Origin: Mayamaea pseudoterrestris
Lineage: Eukaryota > Bacillariophyta > Bacillariophyceae > Sellaphorales > Sellaphoraceae
Reading direction: 5' to 3'
Assembly: GCA_027923505.1 (NCBI GenBank)
Contig: BROI01000009.1
Location: forward strand, 248,001 to 312,000
DNA length: 64,000 bases
Positions 44,828 through 55,917 of the stretch are shown in pieces. Under the pieces are notes generated by a model that had not been told where the DNA came from, did no database searches, and worked only from the letters and a program-made list of their open reading frames with translations. How positions within the stretch are numbered: position 1 is the stretch's first letter; each line of letters begins with the position of its first letter. A program made the translations under genes and the position numbers.

Positions 44828-47800
44828 TTAGGTTTTTTGACTAGCTTTTCTCTTTTTCTCGGGCACCACATCGAAAACTTTTGCTTTCGGCTGTCCGGCC
44901 ATGCCGTCGCTTGACGCCAGACAATTCTCCCAAAGGGACATATCGCGCGCAAATCGACTCTTATCCCACGCGGACCATTCCTTCCAAACTGCTTTTTCTT
45001 CCGCAGAAAGTCCAAGCCATTGCTCCTTCAATCGATTGTGTATTATTTCCTTGTTTTTCCGGTCAGCCGGGCTGAGCGAAGCTTTTACATCCTTGCGACT
45101 TCGGACACAAAAATGGGTGAAGGGTTTCTTCCACTCTATAGGCTTTTCGCTGCCGTCATATGCAGGAAACTCTTTGAATGTCCCAGCAACAATGTAACCT
45201 TTCAGGATCTGGTCGGTATGCGAAAAGCTGTCGCCATTTATAGCCGAGGCTACGCTTTGTTTCGGTACAAGCTCTTCCCGAAGCGGGGACAATCGAGCAA
45301 TGACGGAACCTTCATTAATCGCCTTCAATCGCGCCTGCACTTCACGAATCTGAGACTCGATGTCCGCAACTTTGTCCTCTAACTCTTGCTTCTCTCGCTG
45401 TGCTCTCTCGGCCCTTTCTTTCCGCTGCTGCAAGCGATAAACCCTGAACTTAGGAAGCTGAATGGGCGGCAAAGCTTCTCCGTTGAAAGAATCAGTTGGA
45501 AGGCCAGCACTTTCTCGAGCTTTGCGCTCGATCTGTTCCACTTCTAGCTTAGCTGCTTTGGCTAATTGCTCGCATCTTCGTATAAGTTGGTCGATCGGAA
45601 GGCTGCGAAAGAAGTAATCAAACCGGAACAGTGGGTTGCGTCGAATGGCCATCCGAATCGCTTGCCATTGCCCGTAGCCATACTTTCTCATCCAGCAAAT
45701 TAGATGTCGATCCTCTTCGAAACTGAACATCTTGTCCCTGCAATTAACATATGAAAATTCAAGTTCCTGCCAGGGATTGTCGAAGAGCGACACGAGAACG
45801 CGTATTCCACCTTCAAGCTCGCCGATTTCGCTTATCTTCTTTTCTCCCCGTTCAATCATTTTGACAGCGCGGTCATATTCATGTGCAGAAAAACGGGCTC
45901 GTCCTAGCTCGCCCCAGAAAGCATTGGCGAAGACTTTAACATCCTGTTCCGACTTTCCTACTTCCGCTGCAATTTTCTGATATTCATGGCGACCATAGTG
46001 CGCGCAAGCCTTTACAAATGCATTGAAGTGTGTTCGAAGCCAACCGGAGAAACCTTCGGACAGCAATTTTTCTTTCAAAGTTTGCTTCTCGCTGCTAATC
46101 AATGGAGATAGCTCAAATGCCTGCCCATCGGCCTCCTTCTGCGGAAAACTTTCATGGTCATCAAGCGATTTTTGATGAAGCTTGTCAATGGCTGCCTTTT
46201 GATCCTCCTCTGGAAGAGCCTTGAAAGCAGCCTCCTCTTCCTCTTGTATCTTCAGCAGAGACTCGCGATCATACATCTGCCACTCCTCCATTCTCGGTAA
46301 ACGAAGGTGTTTGGGAAGTCGGAAAACTTTCTTCTTAGACTTCTTAGCTGTACAAGTACCAGAACTTGCCATCTGCTGCTGGTACAAAGAATTTTCATTG
46401 TAATTTGCTTCCTTTCGCTCGCGCTTACCAATGTCAAATATATTGAGCATGTCAGCTTCCGCCCTAGCGTGCGCAATGGCGTTCGCTGAATAGTCGACAC
46501 CTTCGAAGGTCTGCACCGATGAACCATCCAATTTAAAATCAAGCAGGTCCCCCTTGTCTGCGGCCTGTAGCTTGTCATTGAGCTCCTGCGTCTTTCGTTT
46601 GCCCGCGTCTAGGATAAGATCAATATCGTCGTCAGTAATGGACGAGTCCTTGCTTTTGAAAATTTTGTCGGCTCCAAAGCGCACAGCGGCAAGTAGCTCG
46701 TCTCGCGACAGCTTGTCTTTGTCCTTCAGACGACCTTGCTGGACCACCATGGCGTCGAGCTTTAGTTTCTGCTGTGCCCTTTCAACAATTTTCTCCTCGA
46801 TCGTGTGTTCGGTAACAAGGCGGAAAACTTGGACGCTACGTTTTTGGCCGATGCGATGACTGGACGTAAAAGAAGCCAAATTGTGAGTTGTGATTAAAAT
46901 TGACGTCGTTCTCTATTGTCATTCCAATTGATACATACGCGCGATCTTGACTGTGAAATAAAAGCGCATAACGCGATTGTAGGGTGTGAGTGTGAATAGC
47001 AACAGTATAACAAGTTCACACACGCATGATGGCGTACGCTTGCAAGTCGGCCTGAGGGTTCCAATCCGAATCGTAAAGGATGACTATGTCCGCCGTTTGA
47101 AGGCTACCGAAATCAATCAATTGAGTGAGGCGGCAACTTGAGGTGCACAAGTTCGATCAGCTCGATGCTCACTTACTTAATCCCAAGACCGCCAGCGCGG
47201 GTACTGAGCAAGAATATGAATTTCTCCGATCCTGGCTCGTTATAGGTGTCAATATACTTCTCCCGGTCGTCATAGGATGTATTTCCATCGATGCGGCAAT
47301 ATTGGTATCGGCGCATAACGAGATAATCCTCAAGTATATCCAAGATTTTCGTCATCTGCGTAAACAAAAGCACTCTGTGTCCTTGCTCAAACAGGCGCTT
47401 CAAAAGCTTATCGAGTAATGCCATTTTTCCACAGTTATATATGAGGTGATCCCCTAGCGGAGGAAGGCTACGATCTTCTACCCCTGGAAAGAGGTAAGGG
47501 TGACCAGCACACTTTCGTAGCTGCATAACAATATTCAAGATAGCTGTTCGATTGCCTGATGTCCCCTGAAAGGCGTCGATGTCGCGAGCGAGAATATTGC
47601 GATAAAGATCTTTCTGCATTTTGCTCATTCCGGTAAAAAGAATTGTCTCATGCTGCAACAAAAGATGGGTATTGTCAGGGAACGTTCCGATCAAGGCGCC
47701 AAACGCTGCTGACGGCACACCCCAGTCATACCTTGGGTGGGAGCGATTTTTCAACGTCAGCCTTTAATCGACGTAGCATAAAAGGTCGCAGGATCTTATG

Positions 47801-49651
47801 AAGCTGTGATATTAACTTGTTTTTCTCATTGTTGTCATCAATGTCCAAGTTGAACCACTGGTCGAACTGCTCCGCCGACTCAAATACATCAGGCACCTGC
47901 AACGGAGAAAAGCGACATTGAGAGAGGAAAAGGGCATTATTATGGAAGGATCAGTCGGTACGACTCACAAGAAAGTTGAGCAGTGCCCAAAGCTCCAAAA
48001 GAGAGTTTTGGAGCGGGGTCCCTGTGAGAAGAAGGCGGTAACGAGTTTCGAACGTCCGAACCGTCTGAGAAAAGGTTGAAGCATCGTTTTTTAGTCGATG
48101 GGCCTGGGTGATAAGAAGTAGTACATTTGTAAGTACCGAATCCGAATATATTTACATAAACCTTCGCCCTACATAATCGCACCTCGTCGATGATCAAGTA
48201 GCTCCAGGTGAACCTGCCCAACGTAGCACGTTCCATATTGCAAACCTCGTAGGTAGTGACAATGACATTCCAAGTCCGCTCCTCGTCGCGCATTGCCGGC
48301 TCAAGTTCATTCTTGATAATCGATTCCCTCGTCTCCCGATCACCATGGAATCGAATCGCCTTTAAAGTAGGAGCCCATCGAGCAAACTCATTCATCCATT
48401 GGCTAAGTGTGGATTTTGGCACGCATACAATATGCGGACCAGTGACCCCTCGGTACTCGTTCATGTAGACAAGAACCGAAATTGACTGGAGTGTCTTTCC
48501 TAGTCCCTACGACGTCCGCATAGAGCCCGTTCATGTTGGGTGAGTCGCCATATGCACAAGCCTAGCACATACTCTACTAATTGCTTATCTTACCATCTCG
48601 TCGGCAAGAATACCATTGACTCCATTCTCTTGTAATCGAATCATCCAGTTCAAGCCTTCTAATCTGTTGAGCGAAAAGCGTCGCGTGAGTGATGTTAAGA
48701 GCTGTATTATCATTTTTATAAGAGCCAAACTTACTGATAGTCTCTCATTTGACCATGACCAATCGTACTAGGTTGTTTGGTGAGGAAGATAGCCTCATGT
48801 TCGTCGGCTTCCTCTAACGCATCGAGTTCCTCCTCCACGCTAGACTTGGCCAAATCCCGTCGGGACGACGCTCCTGTGCCGTTCTGGCTTTTGTCCATGG
48901 TGGCACTCGCAACACCCGATTTGGTACCATACTTGAGAGCGTCTTGCTTGATGCGTCCAAAGTGTGAAAAAATGTTGGACTGTTTGAGCAGATATTCAAG
49001 CCGGCGATTGGCTTGCTCGGCTCGTTCCTTGCGCAAATCTTCCTGTCGAGCTGTTATATACTGCTCCTTCTTGACCTTCGCGACCTTCTTTGCAGCAAGA
49101 TGCTCTTGTTGCTTTTGCGATATTTGTCGCGGAACCTTTTTCGGCCTTGCTTGAGAATTGGACGATTGTGATGCTGACGACTCGTCGCTTGCTGCATCCT
49201 TATTCAGTTCCTCCTTCTTGTGCTTATTCTTTCGTTTTTTCTCAAGCTTGCGGCGAGTCGTTCGAACGCCGTCCATAAGAATGTCTTCTGGGCTTTCAAC
49301 AAACAGTTGATCTCGCTCCTGTCTAAGTTTTTCGGCGCGCTCCAATGCTTGCAAGTCGGCTCTGCTCGACTCCTGCTCAAATCGGGCAGAGTCACGCTGA
49401 GCCATCTCCGTAAATGGTTGCTTTTCGTCAGCTGACATTCCGTTCCAACGTTCTCGTACATTTCTTCCGAATACCGCAATATCGAACTTTCCCGTCTCAC
49501 GGATCACTTGTTCCTTGACTTCTGCAGTGACGGCTGCCTGGAAAAAGCTGTAGGCGGACTGTGCCTTGCGAATGGTTGTGGATTCTACATTAGAGAACTC
49601 GGGCTCAACGGCCACCCAGTCGGATCGATTCTCCTTCTTCTTGGAGGTCAT
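44828..49651 (-). CDS. ISWI-type chromatin remodeler with two HMG boxes
   Basis: Nine exons: 49651-48735, 48663-48594, 48506-48183, 48103-47969, 47896-47732, 47652-47177, 47103-47038, 46950-46939, 46859-44828; 1398 residues; all introns GT-AG. Domains: HMG box at ~28-95 ([18 protein letters not shown]), a basic linker, a SNF2 ATPase at ~300-730 with [39 protein letters not shown] and DLQAQDRAHRIGQ, and the HAND-SANT-SLIDE module (SANT ~990, SLIDE ~1100: [20 protein letters not shown]). A second HMG-like box is at ~1298-1380 ([20 protein letters not shown]). ISWI enzymes space nucleosomes in the nucleus. Exon 8 is only 12 nt. The extra HMG boxes may give added DNA binding. Start ATG 49651 replaces an upstream GTG. 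Confidence 0.95.
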
Positions 49652-49992
49652 GTGTAGTTTTATTCTTGCTCGGAATTGTCCAACAGCAAATACATCGCAG
49701 ATGCGCTTCACTGACTGTGAAACAAAGTTGTGGTTTCTTTTTTGTGGCGCGCCTTAATTTTGGCACTTACAGTTCAGGTTAATCGCACCGTTACTCACGT
49801 GAGCTGAACCGTCGAAGTCTACCATGGCGCTACAAATACCTTCACTGTGAACTCCTCCTCCATCGCATTGCACGACTATCTGATTACGGATCACGTACTG
49901 CCTAGAAGCACGGAATCAAAGTATTTGTTTTCCGGCGATTGAACAAGCTCTCCCGCTTCACTCGTTATTCTTTGCTGAATAATTTGCGAACA
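49652..49992. promoter_or_regulatory. Divergent intergenic region, ISWI / membrane protein
   Basis: A 341-bp gap between divergent ATG codons. No gene, repeat or clear box seen. Confidence 0.35.
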
Positions 49993-52900
49993 ATGAACAG
50001 CACGAGATACGAGATAATGCGAGTGAAAAAGCAACTACCGGTAGAGCCGTACGGCTTAGTTTCATCATCCACATTAAGCAATGGTAATCCGGATCAGTCT
50101 CGGCGCAGGATGGCCGCACCAAACATTTGTTCGAACGAATTAGAAGTATTGACGGACGGATACAATCCACGAGCGACCTTGAAGCAACCTGCGTCATACC
50201 AGTTCTCTGCCGATTCTTCCCAACATTCTGCGCCTAAATTTCCCCAGCAAGATTTATCGATGCAGCCAGCTTCGCGGACGAATGATACGATAGAAGACGA
50301 AACGCATCAGACTCATTTACTTATGACTCTACTTCCGTGCCTCTACTGTTACGTGATACTTTTACGGATCGTTGGACAAGCGTCAATGCTTCCGTTACAA
50401 GCGTCCATTTCGGTCGCCTTGTTGCTATACACGGCAGATCTTGCCAATGTGCCACGATCGACTTATTTATATGGTTTCTTGGCTTCAATGGCTGGTCTTG
50501 CAATGACGATGATTTACGTTTCTGCTGCGAACGGTGTGGGAATTGGTTCGCTATTGTTGAATGCCATGATCACACTTCTGTCCTTGCTGGCTACTTCGCT
50601 GTGGATTTTACGCCACGGAATTAGTTGGCTGGGCTCATCCTCAACTACAGTGTCAAAGCAATTGGAAGCGGCATTGCACGGAGTCTTGCCGCCGCTGTTT
50701 GCAGTCATGACGACTGTATCTTTGGAGAGTTTCAGTAACGGCGCTTCGCACCGTGCGACGCTCATGCCCATTGTTTTTGCAGTGTCTTTGGCTGGGTCGA
50801 TGCTTTGGATTGGATGCGCAAATGGGAGAGCTCAGTTGCATCGCGACTCCGTTGACATGAACGAGCACGACAACACACTAGCTTTTGACACGCGAGGTTA
50901 CTGCATTACGTCGTCCATGGCGAGGGGACATACCTTGCTGCTGCTAGCATTGCCCTCGAGCCTTCAATTTGTCATGCAGTTCGGACATCGCTGGACGCTA
51001 AAAGCTTGGTACGACTTGCTCATTGTTGGGGGTACCTCATACTTGCTCCAATATTTTCTTATGGTGCTTGATCATGCCAAAATCTGCCGGTCGCCATATG
51101 TGAGAGCAGCTGCGCGCAGCATCAGTCGCTACTGGATATGGTTTGGTCGTCCCACGAACCTCAAAAATAGTGTTTGCCCGGTGGCTTTTGTGCTTGTATT
51201 CTGCTTTGCTGTGCAGCAACGCTATCTAATCGCATTGTCCCAGTCGTTTGCGACCCACTATCTGGGAACCAGGCCTTCCGCCAGCATGACATCACTGTAC
51301 TGGATGGTGTCCACGATCTCCTTGCTCTTAACAACCATACTTCGACATACTGCGTCAACATCTGGTAGGACTTTGGCGGAGGAATATCAGGAGGATATTA
51401 TGCAGCTCGGTCTAGCGATTGCTGGGGCTTCCCTCGGTAAAGCATTTGGTTTATCATGGAACTTTACCCCTCTCCCCATTTTGGCGATTTTGGGTTTAGC
51501 GCTATGGTTATCAACCAGATTGCTGAGGTATTTGGCAGTTTTTCTTTTCGTCGCTCAGGCAACTGGGGTTGTGGGTTTTACCTATCGGTTCGCCGGACTG
51601 GAGCACATGACAATGGACTTACCTTTGCATGGCAACATACAACTCACTATTCATCGGTTTGCATACTGTGTATTATGGACGTCTTCGTTATTTGGCATTG
51701 TCACCGGCCTTTCCTTACGATCCGAAGGTGGATTGCTGGGCACGTTCATGAGGCAATGGGATGTTACTGGGGTGTTAATGTTTGTCTACGCGCTGACGTT
51801 TTCGATTCTCGAAATCTCGCTTCTTAAACATCCTATGCCATCCAATGAGCTTGCGGGTGTGGAGCTCGACGCTGAAGATATTCAACATCAGGAAATGCTG
51901 TACAACCACTCTGCTGCGATCTTATCGAGCGCAATTATGGCAGGGCTTGCTGCAATTTTAATGCGCCGAAAAATTATCACGGCGTATACGGGTTGTGCAA
52001 CATTCAGTCTTGGATTTGGAAAAGCTTTGTCTTTTTACATTGATGCCAATGTGGACGCTCGAGACTATAGCAAGCTACATGGAAACGGTCGTTTGGTATT
52101 TGTGCGTGCATTGATAACCATGGGATTAATTGTCGTTTTAATTTTGCCGCGCTTCTTTGTTCAACCAATCCACGTCAAGACAGTATCGAAACGACGATCC
52201 CTGAGCGGCAGATGTGTGGAATTTCCTCGGCGAAACGCGATTGAGCTCGGCGTATATGCGTTTGTTGTTCTCCCTGTGACCCTTGTACTGGCCACTCCCT
52301 ACGTTCTCGTACCACTTATGAAAGCTTTATACGAGCAAGTCCGAGACGATGACGTATATAGCTCCAGGCTACCGGTAACGGAACTTGCTGGTGGAGGTAT
52401 TGCACTGTGGGCGCTCGCTTGTTTAATTATGCTTAATCATACTCTTCCCGATGGCGGCGGCGAAGCTTGGAGAAAGATAACTGGTCTTACGTTTTTATTT
52501 GGCATGGGTGTCGTGTTTGTTGCGCCTACCCTCGGGTCTGGAGTCGACAGCGTTGCTGATCCATACGCTGCCATGGCCAGCGTTGGGTCATTTTCAACCA
52601 CTAGGGGAAAGTACTGGACGGGCGGATGGGGGCTTTTGTCGACTGCGATAGCAACTTTACTCGCTCTTGCTGGCCCGTTAGAACTTAAAGAGCGAGCGTC
52701 AGCAGGGCGCAAAGATCGATTTTTGCTCTTTCGAACGATGGTTTTTAGCCTTTTGTTTGGCGGTGGCGTTGCTTGTTTCATTGTGCTACAGAGTATGAGA
52801 GAATCCAACATCATTTCTCTGCTCATTGTCTTAAGCTCAAGTCTTGCAATTGCGTTTATTGGAACAGTTGCAGCTGTCTTTGGTTGCAATTTATCGCTAG

Positions 52901-53907
52901 ACGAATTCCGGGAAGCGCGGCAAATGATGTTTCTGTGGATAATTGTTTGTGCCGTGCTAATCGCACTTTGCTGCCTCGCGGAGGTCCTCATTGCCGACCA
53001 GAGGCACTGTCTTGCTTCAGGGGGCGGGCTATCGTCACTTCTGACAGTATCGTCGATCACTAGCTTGGTCATGGCCATAAGCGTCAAGAGTCGCCAGACG
53101 AAAAACGAAATGACGCGATCATCCGGTAACATGGCAACAGTGCTCGCGTGGGCTTTCGCTACCACGCTCCTTTATGGAAGATGTGGAGTTGGACGCGTCG
53201 GAGCTGACTTTGAAGTGCAGAGCGTTCTCGGCTGGCCCATTTCAGTTTTAGGAACGATTATTCTTTCCAGCATGCTATTTTTGCTTGAAGGCGAATCGAA
53301 GCTGGAGCGGAGCGCCTTTAAGGGCACGAGAGAGGCGACCAGCCAAACAGTGGTAGGGTCATGTTTCTCCTTTCCGAGCCTTCGACGATCAAACCGTTGG
53401 GCGCCAGTGTACTTTGCCAGCGTCGCCGTCTTTTTAACCACAAGTGTCTATTCCATACTGCTGCGGGGGTCTGGGTTCTTGTCGTTGTTGGACGGAGCAG
53501 TAGCTCACACTCACAATGATTTGCTCGATGCGTTGTCTCGAGACAAAACTGATGAGCTTGGTTGGGGTGGTGATATCTTTATTGTGCGCAACTCTCTCTT
53601 GTCGTCATCCGCACAACTTGCTGGGAGCAGCATCTGGACAGCTCCAAATGTGTTCGGTCCACTGCTGCATCTCGCCGGCCTCCTGGCGACCTTACCGTCA
53701 CTGTGGCTTTTATTTGCCTGTACAATAAAAGCAAAAGCAGTATCGTGTACGCACGTATCATTTGCTCTGCTCTTCTGCTTGATACCGGTTATAGCCTGCT
53801 ACAAAATACCCAGCGTGCAGGTTACTGGATTTCTAGCGTTACTTGGCGGAGTTTATCAAGCTTTTTACGAACAGCGCGCTAAAAAAGAATCAATGATGAG
53901 AATATAG
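49993..53907 (+). CDS. Large polytopic membrane protein of unknown family
   Basis: Single exon of 1304 residues from ATG 49993 (MNSTRYEIMRVKKQLPVEPY); the TTG at 49939 is rejected. The N-terminal ~105 residues are hydrophilic. The rest is almost a continuous series of hydrophobic helices, well over twenty by eye, separated by short loops with a few longer charged ones (for example SVKSRQTKNEMTRSSGNM and a region with RSNRWAPVY). No transporter signature, P-loop, ATP site, catalytic motif or internal repeat could be identified. It contains TACCGGTA at 50036 and 52370 as part of codons. Helix count and length resemble giant scaffold-like or lipid-related membrane proteins, but no function is proposed. 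Confidence 0.8.
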   Translation: MNSTRYEIMRVKKQLPVEPYGLVSSSTLSNGNPDQSRRRMAAPNICSNELEVLTDGYNPRATLKQPASYQFSADSSQHSAPKFPQQDLSMQPASRTNDTIEDETHQTHLLMTLLPCLYCYVILLRIVGQASMLPLQASISVALLLYTADLANVPRSTYLYGFLASMAGLAMTMIYVSAANGVGIGSLLLNAMITLLSLLATSLWILRHGISWLGSSSTTVSKQLEAALHGVLPPLFAVMTTVSLESFSNGASHRATLMPIVFAVSLAGSMLWIGCANGRAQLHRDSVDMNEHDNTLAFDTRGYCITSSMARGHTLLLLALPSSLQFVMQFGHRWTLKAWYDLLIVGGTSYLLQYFLMVLDHAKICRSPYVRAAARSISRYWIWFGRPTNLKNSVCPVAFVLVFCFAVQQRYLIALSQSFATHYLGTRPSASMTSLYWMVSTISLLLTTILRHTASTSGRTLAEEYQEDIMQLGLAIAGASLGKAFGLSWNFTPLPILAILGLALWLSTRLLRYLAVFLFVAQATGVVGFTYRFAGLEHMTMDLPLHGNIQLTIHRFAYCVLWTSSLFGIVTGLSLRSEGGLLGTFMRQWDVTGVLMFVYALTFSILEISLLKHPMPSNELAGVELDAEDIQHQEMLYNHSAAILSSAIMAGLAAILMRRKIITAYTGCATFSLGFGKALSFYIDANVDARDYSKLHGNGRLVFVRALITMGLIVVLILPRFFVQPIHVKTVSKRRSLSGRCVEFPRRNAIELGVYAFVVLPVTLVLATPYVLVPLMKALYEQVRDDDVYSSRLPVTELAGGGIALWALACLIMLNHTLPDGGGEAWRKITGLTFLFGMGVVFVAPTLGSGVDSVADPYAAMASVGSFSTTRGKYWTGGWGLLSTAIATLLALAGPLELKERASAGRKDRFLLFRTMVFSLLFGGGVACFIVLQSMRESNIISLLIVLSSSLAIAFIGTVAAVFGCNLSLDEFREARQMMFLWIIVCAVLIALCCLAEVLIADQRHCLASGGGLSSLLTVSSITSLVMAISVKSRQTKNEMTRSSGNMATVLAWAFATTLLYGRCGVGRVGADFEVQSVLGWPISVLGTIILSSMLFLLEGESKLERSAFKGTREATSQTVVGSCFSFPSLRRSNRWAPVYFASVAVFLTTSVYSILLRGSGFLSLLDGAVAHTHNDLLDALSRDKTDELGWGGDIFIVRNSLLSSSAQLAGSSIWTAPNVFGPLLHLAGLLATLPSLWLLFACTIKAKAVSCTHVSFALLFCLIPVIACYKIPSVQVTGFLALLGGVYQAFYEQRAKKESMMRI

Positions 53908-54000
53908 TTGATGCGAACATAAATGATCAGCTATGTAGATACTGGTATCTACACTGTATGTTTAAATACCAAACAATTGGCAATATACTATAATGTATTC

Positions 54001-55701
54001 TCAAACGTCGGAAACTCCATGGGTGCCGCCAAGGCCTACTGGATATACCTGCGTCCATGCTGACATCATCTGCCGATGCAGACCAGGATGGTTTCGCTCA
54101 AAGTCAAGCGGCGCCTCGCAAAAGGCCACCAAGATTGTGTCGACGGCCGATGAAACTACGCCCAACAGCACCGATGACATGGCTGCACCGACGAGGAAAG
54201 GGAAACCAAACGCGATGAAAACTTCCGCCGTTCCAAATTCTTCGGTCCTATTGGCAGATATTTTTTTAAACGATAACTTGTTAGTTGCCGTCTCCGGTCA
54301 ACACTAAGAATGGCACAACAGATCGCTTATTACGTACCAAGACGGATGCTTCGCAGCCAAGTACATGCCAAAGGCGCCAGTTAAGATACCAATGACAAAG
54401 TTCAAAAGCATGAGGACACGTCCCACTAAGTCGTCATTTAAAATCAAGGTCCATCCGCGAGCGGCAAAAAGATCTGCCGTTTTCTTTCCGGCCGTCATGT
54501 AGTCATATCCATAGAGTCCAACGTACACCATGGCGTACTTGTTAAAGTAGGCTACTAGCCGATCCAAAAAGCCCAAAAGACACTGCAGGACACAAACGAC
54601 AAGCGACGATCCCTGTCCATGACGTACAGCCTCCCGCGTCATGGTGTGCATGATTTGCAAGAGCGCCGTCAGTAGACTCCCAAGACAAACGCTTCCAAAC
54701 GAGAATGTCGAAGCCCGCGAGAACGAGTCCAAAATGGCTGGCGAGCAAAACTGCGAGGCTTCAGTCGGAGCGAAGAACCATGTCGCAACAAGCCCGGCGA
54801 CGGTGACATGCAGCAGGTTTTTGATAACGTGTGCGGTCCAGTAGAATGACACTATGAAGTAAAGCACCGACGCCACGTTCATGTTGGAGTCGCAGTAGTC
54901 TTCCTCAGCAGCGTGACAAGTGGCAGATCCCAAGTAAACGCCAAGCCACGCTAACAAGAAAAGGTATGTGTATATAGAAAAGACTGCAACCATTCCATAC
55001 GCGACAAACGCAACTCCCGCATTGGCTTGCAAAGCCGCCACGGCGGCCGTGAGATTTGCCGTCGCCAATGGAATGCGCTTCCAAACACCACGCGCATATA
55101 CGGCTCCAAATAGCAATAGCAGCGTCGACAGTAAGACTCCTGACCAGAGGTGTATAGTTCCAAAGTAAATGATCAGCAAGGCATTGGCAGCAACGCAAAA
55201 GTATAACGCGATTTGAATAATTTGCGACATAAAGTGCGTCAAGACCCACGCGACAGCAGCCGTCATGAAAAGCGACATGAAACTTGAGAGCGTCGTGATA
55301 GCAAGCATACCGCCAAAAGAGATAATTGTCGTATTGTACGTCGTGGAGGAGGAAGGAGCATTATCGTCGTCGTGGTAGTAAATACTTCGGTCATCCGGCT
55401 TGCTTGACTGTTCGTTGAATTGATAATGCAGAGAAGGGATTCCCCACACGAAGGCCATGTAGACGATCGAAATGATGTGCACGATAAAGACAAGACCCGG
55501 TCCAATATCCCGAAAGCCAGCGGGTTGTTTCGAGCCGGTGGAAACATGTTGAGTCGTTGAGAAAGTCGGTGGTGTCAAGGGTTCGTAGGAACAGTGGTCG
55601 ACTGACTGTGAACGATGGCTCGTTCCTGACTGCTGAAAGTCATACGACGGACCCAAGAGGTTCTCCGAGAGTCCATCATGTTCAAAGGGGGAAGAGTTCA
55701 T
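54001..55701 (-). CDS. Choline-transporter-like protein (CTL/SLC44, Pns1)
   Basis: Two exons, 55701-54338 and 54247-54001, 90-bp intron (GTACGT...CCAATAG), 536 residues. The splice completes the final helix: KHPSW joined to TEEFGTAEVFIAFGFPFLVG. The N-terminal ~80 residues are polar with Ser/Gln-rich text, followed by the first helix (GPGLVFIVHIISIVYMAFV) and about ten more. The CTL signature is in exon 1: VCVLQCLLGFLDRLVAYFNK then YAMVYVGLYGYDYM, where animal CTLs read CLxRFLRYxNRNAYI..YG. Family members move choline or ethanolamine, and yeast Pns1 is of uncertain substrate. Ends CEAPLDFERNHPG...THGVSDV. Divergent to NUP85. Confidence 0.88.
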
Positions 55702-55917
55702 GGTAATATTGCACGGGAGTTGTGCAGGTCGTTGCGCAGCAAAAGTTGTGGCGAATGACCTGGATGGATTTTGCTTTCAAATTCTTCCGTCGTTTCGTCT
55801 TCCTTTGAAAGCGAATGTCGCATCACGACTTACTCGCCGCCGCAAGAGGCGACCATGGACCATGAGATATGCAACATTCATGAGTGTACTCCTGCAATTA
55901 TCATTCATTGACTCATC
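55702..55917. promoter_or_regulatory. Divergent intergenic region CTL / NUP85
   Basis: A 216-bp gap. No copy of TACCGGTA or other element recognised. Confidence 0.3.

Noticed and set aside
52437-53165. Minus-strand frame of 242 codons in the polytopic membrane gene
   Set aside because: Complement of helix-coding sequence; Ser/Thr/Pro-rich shadow without a start context.
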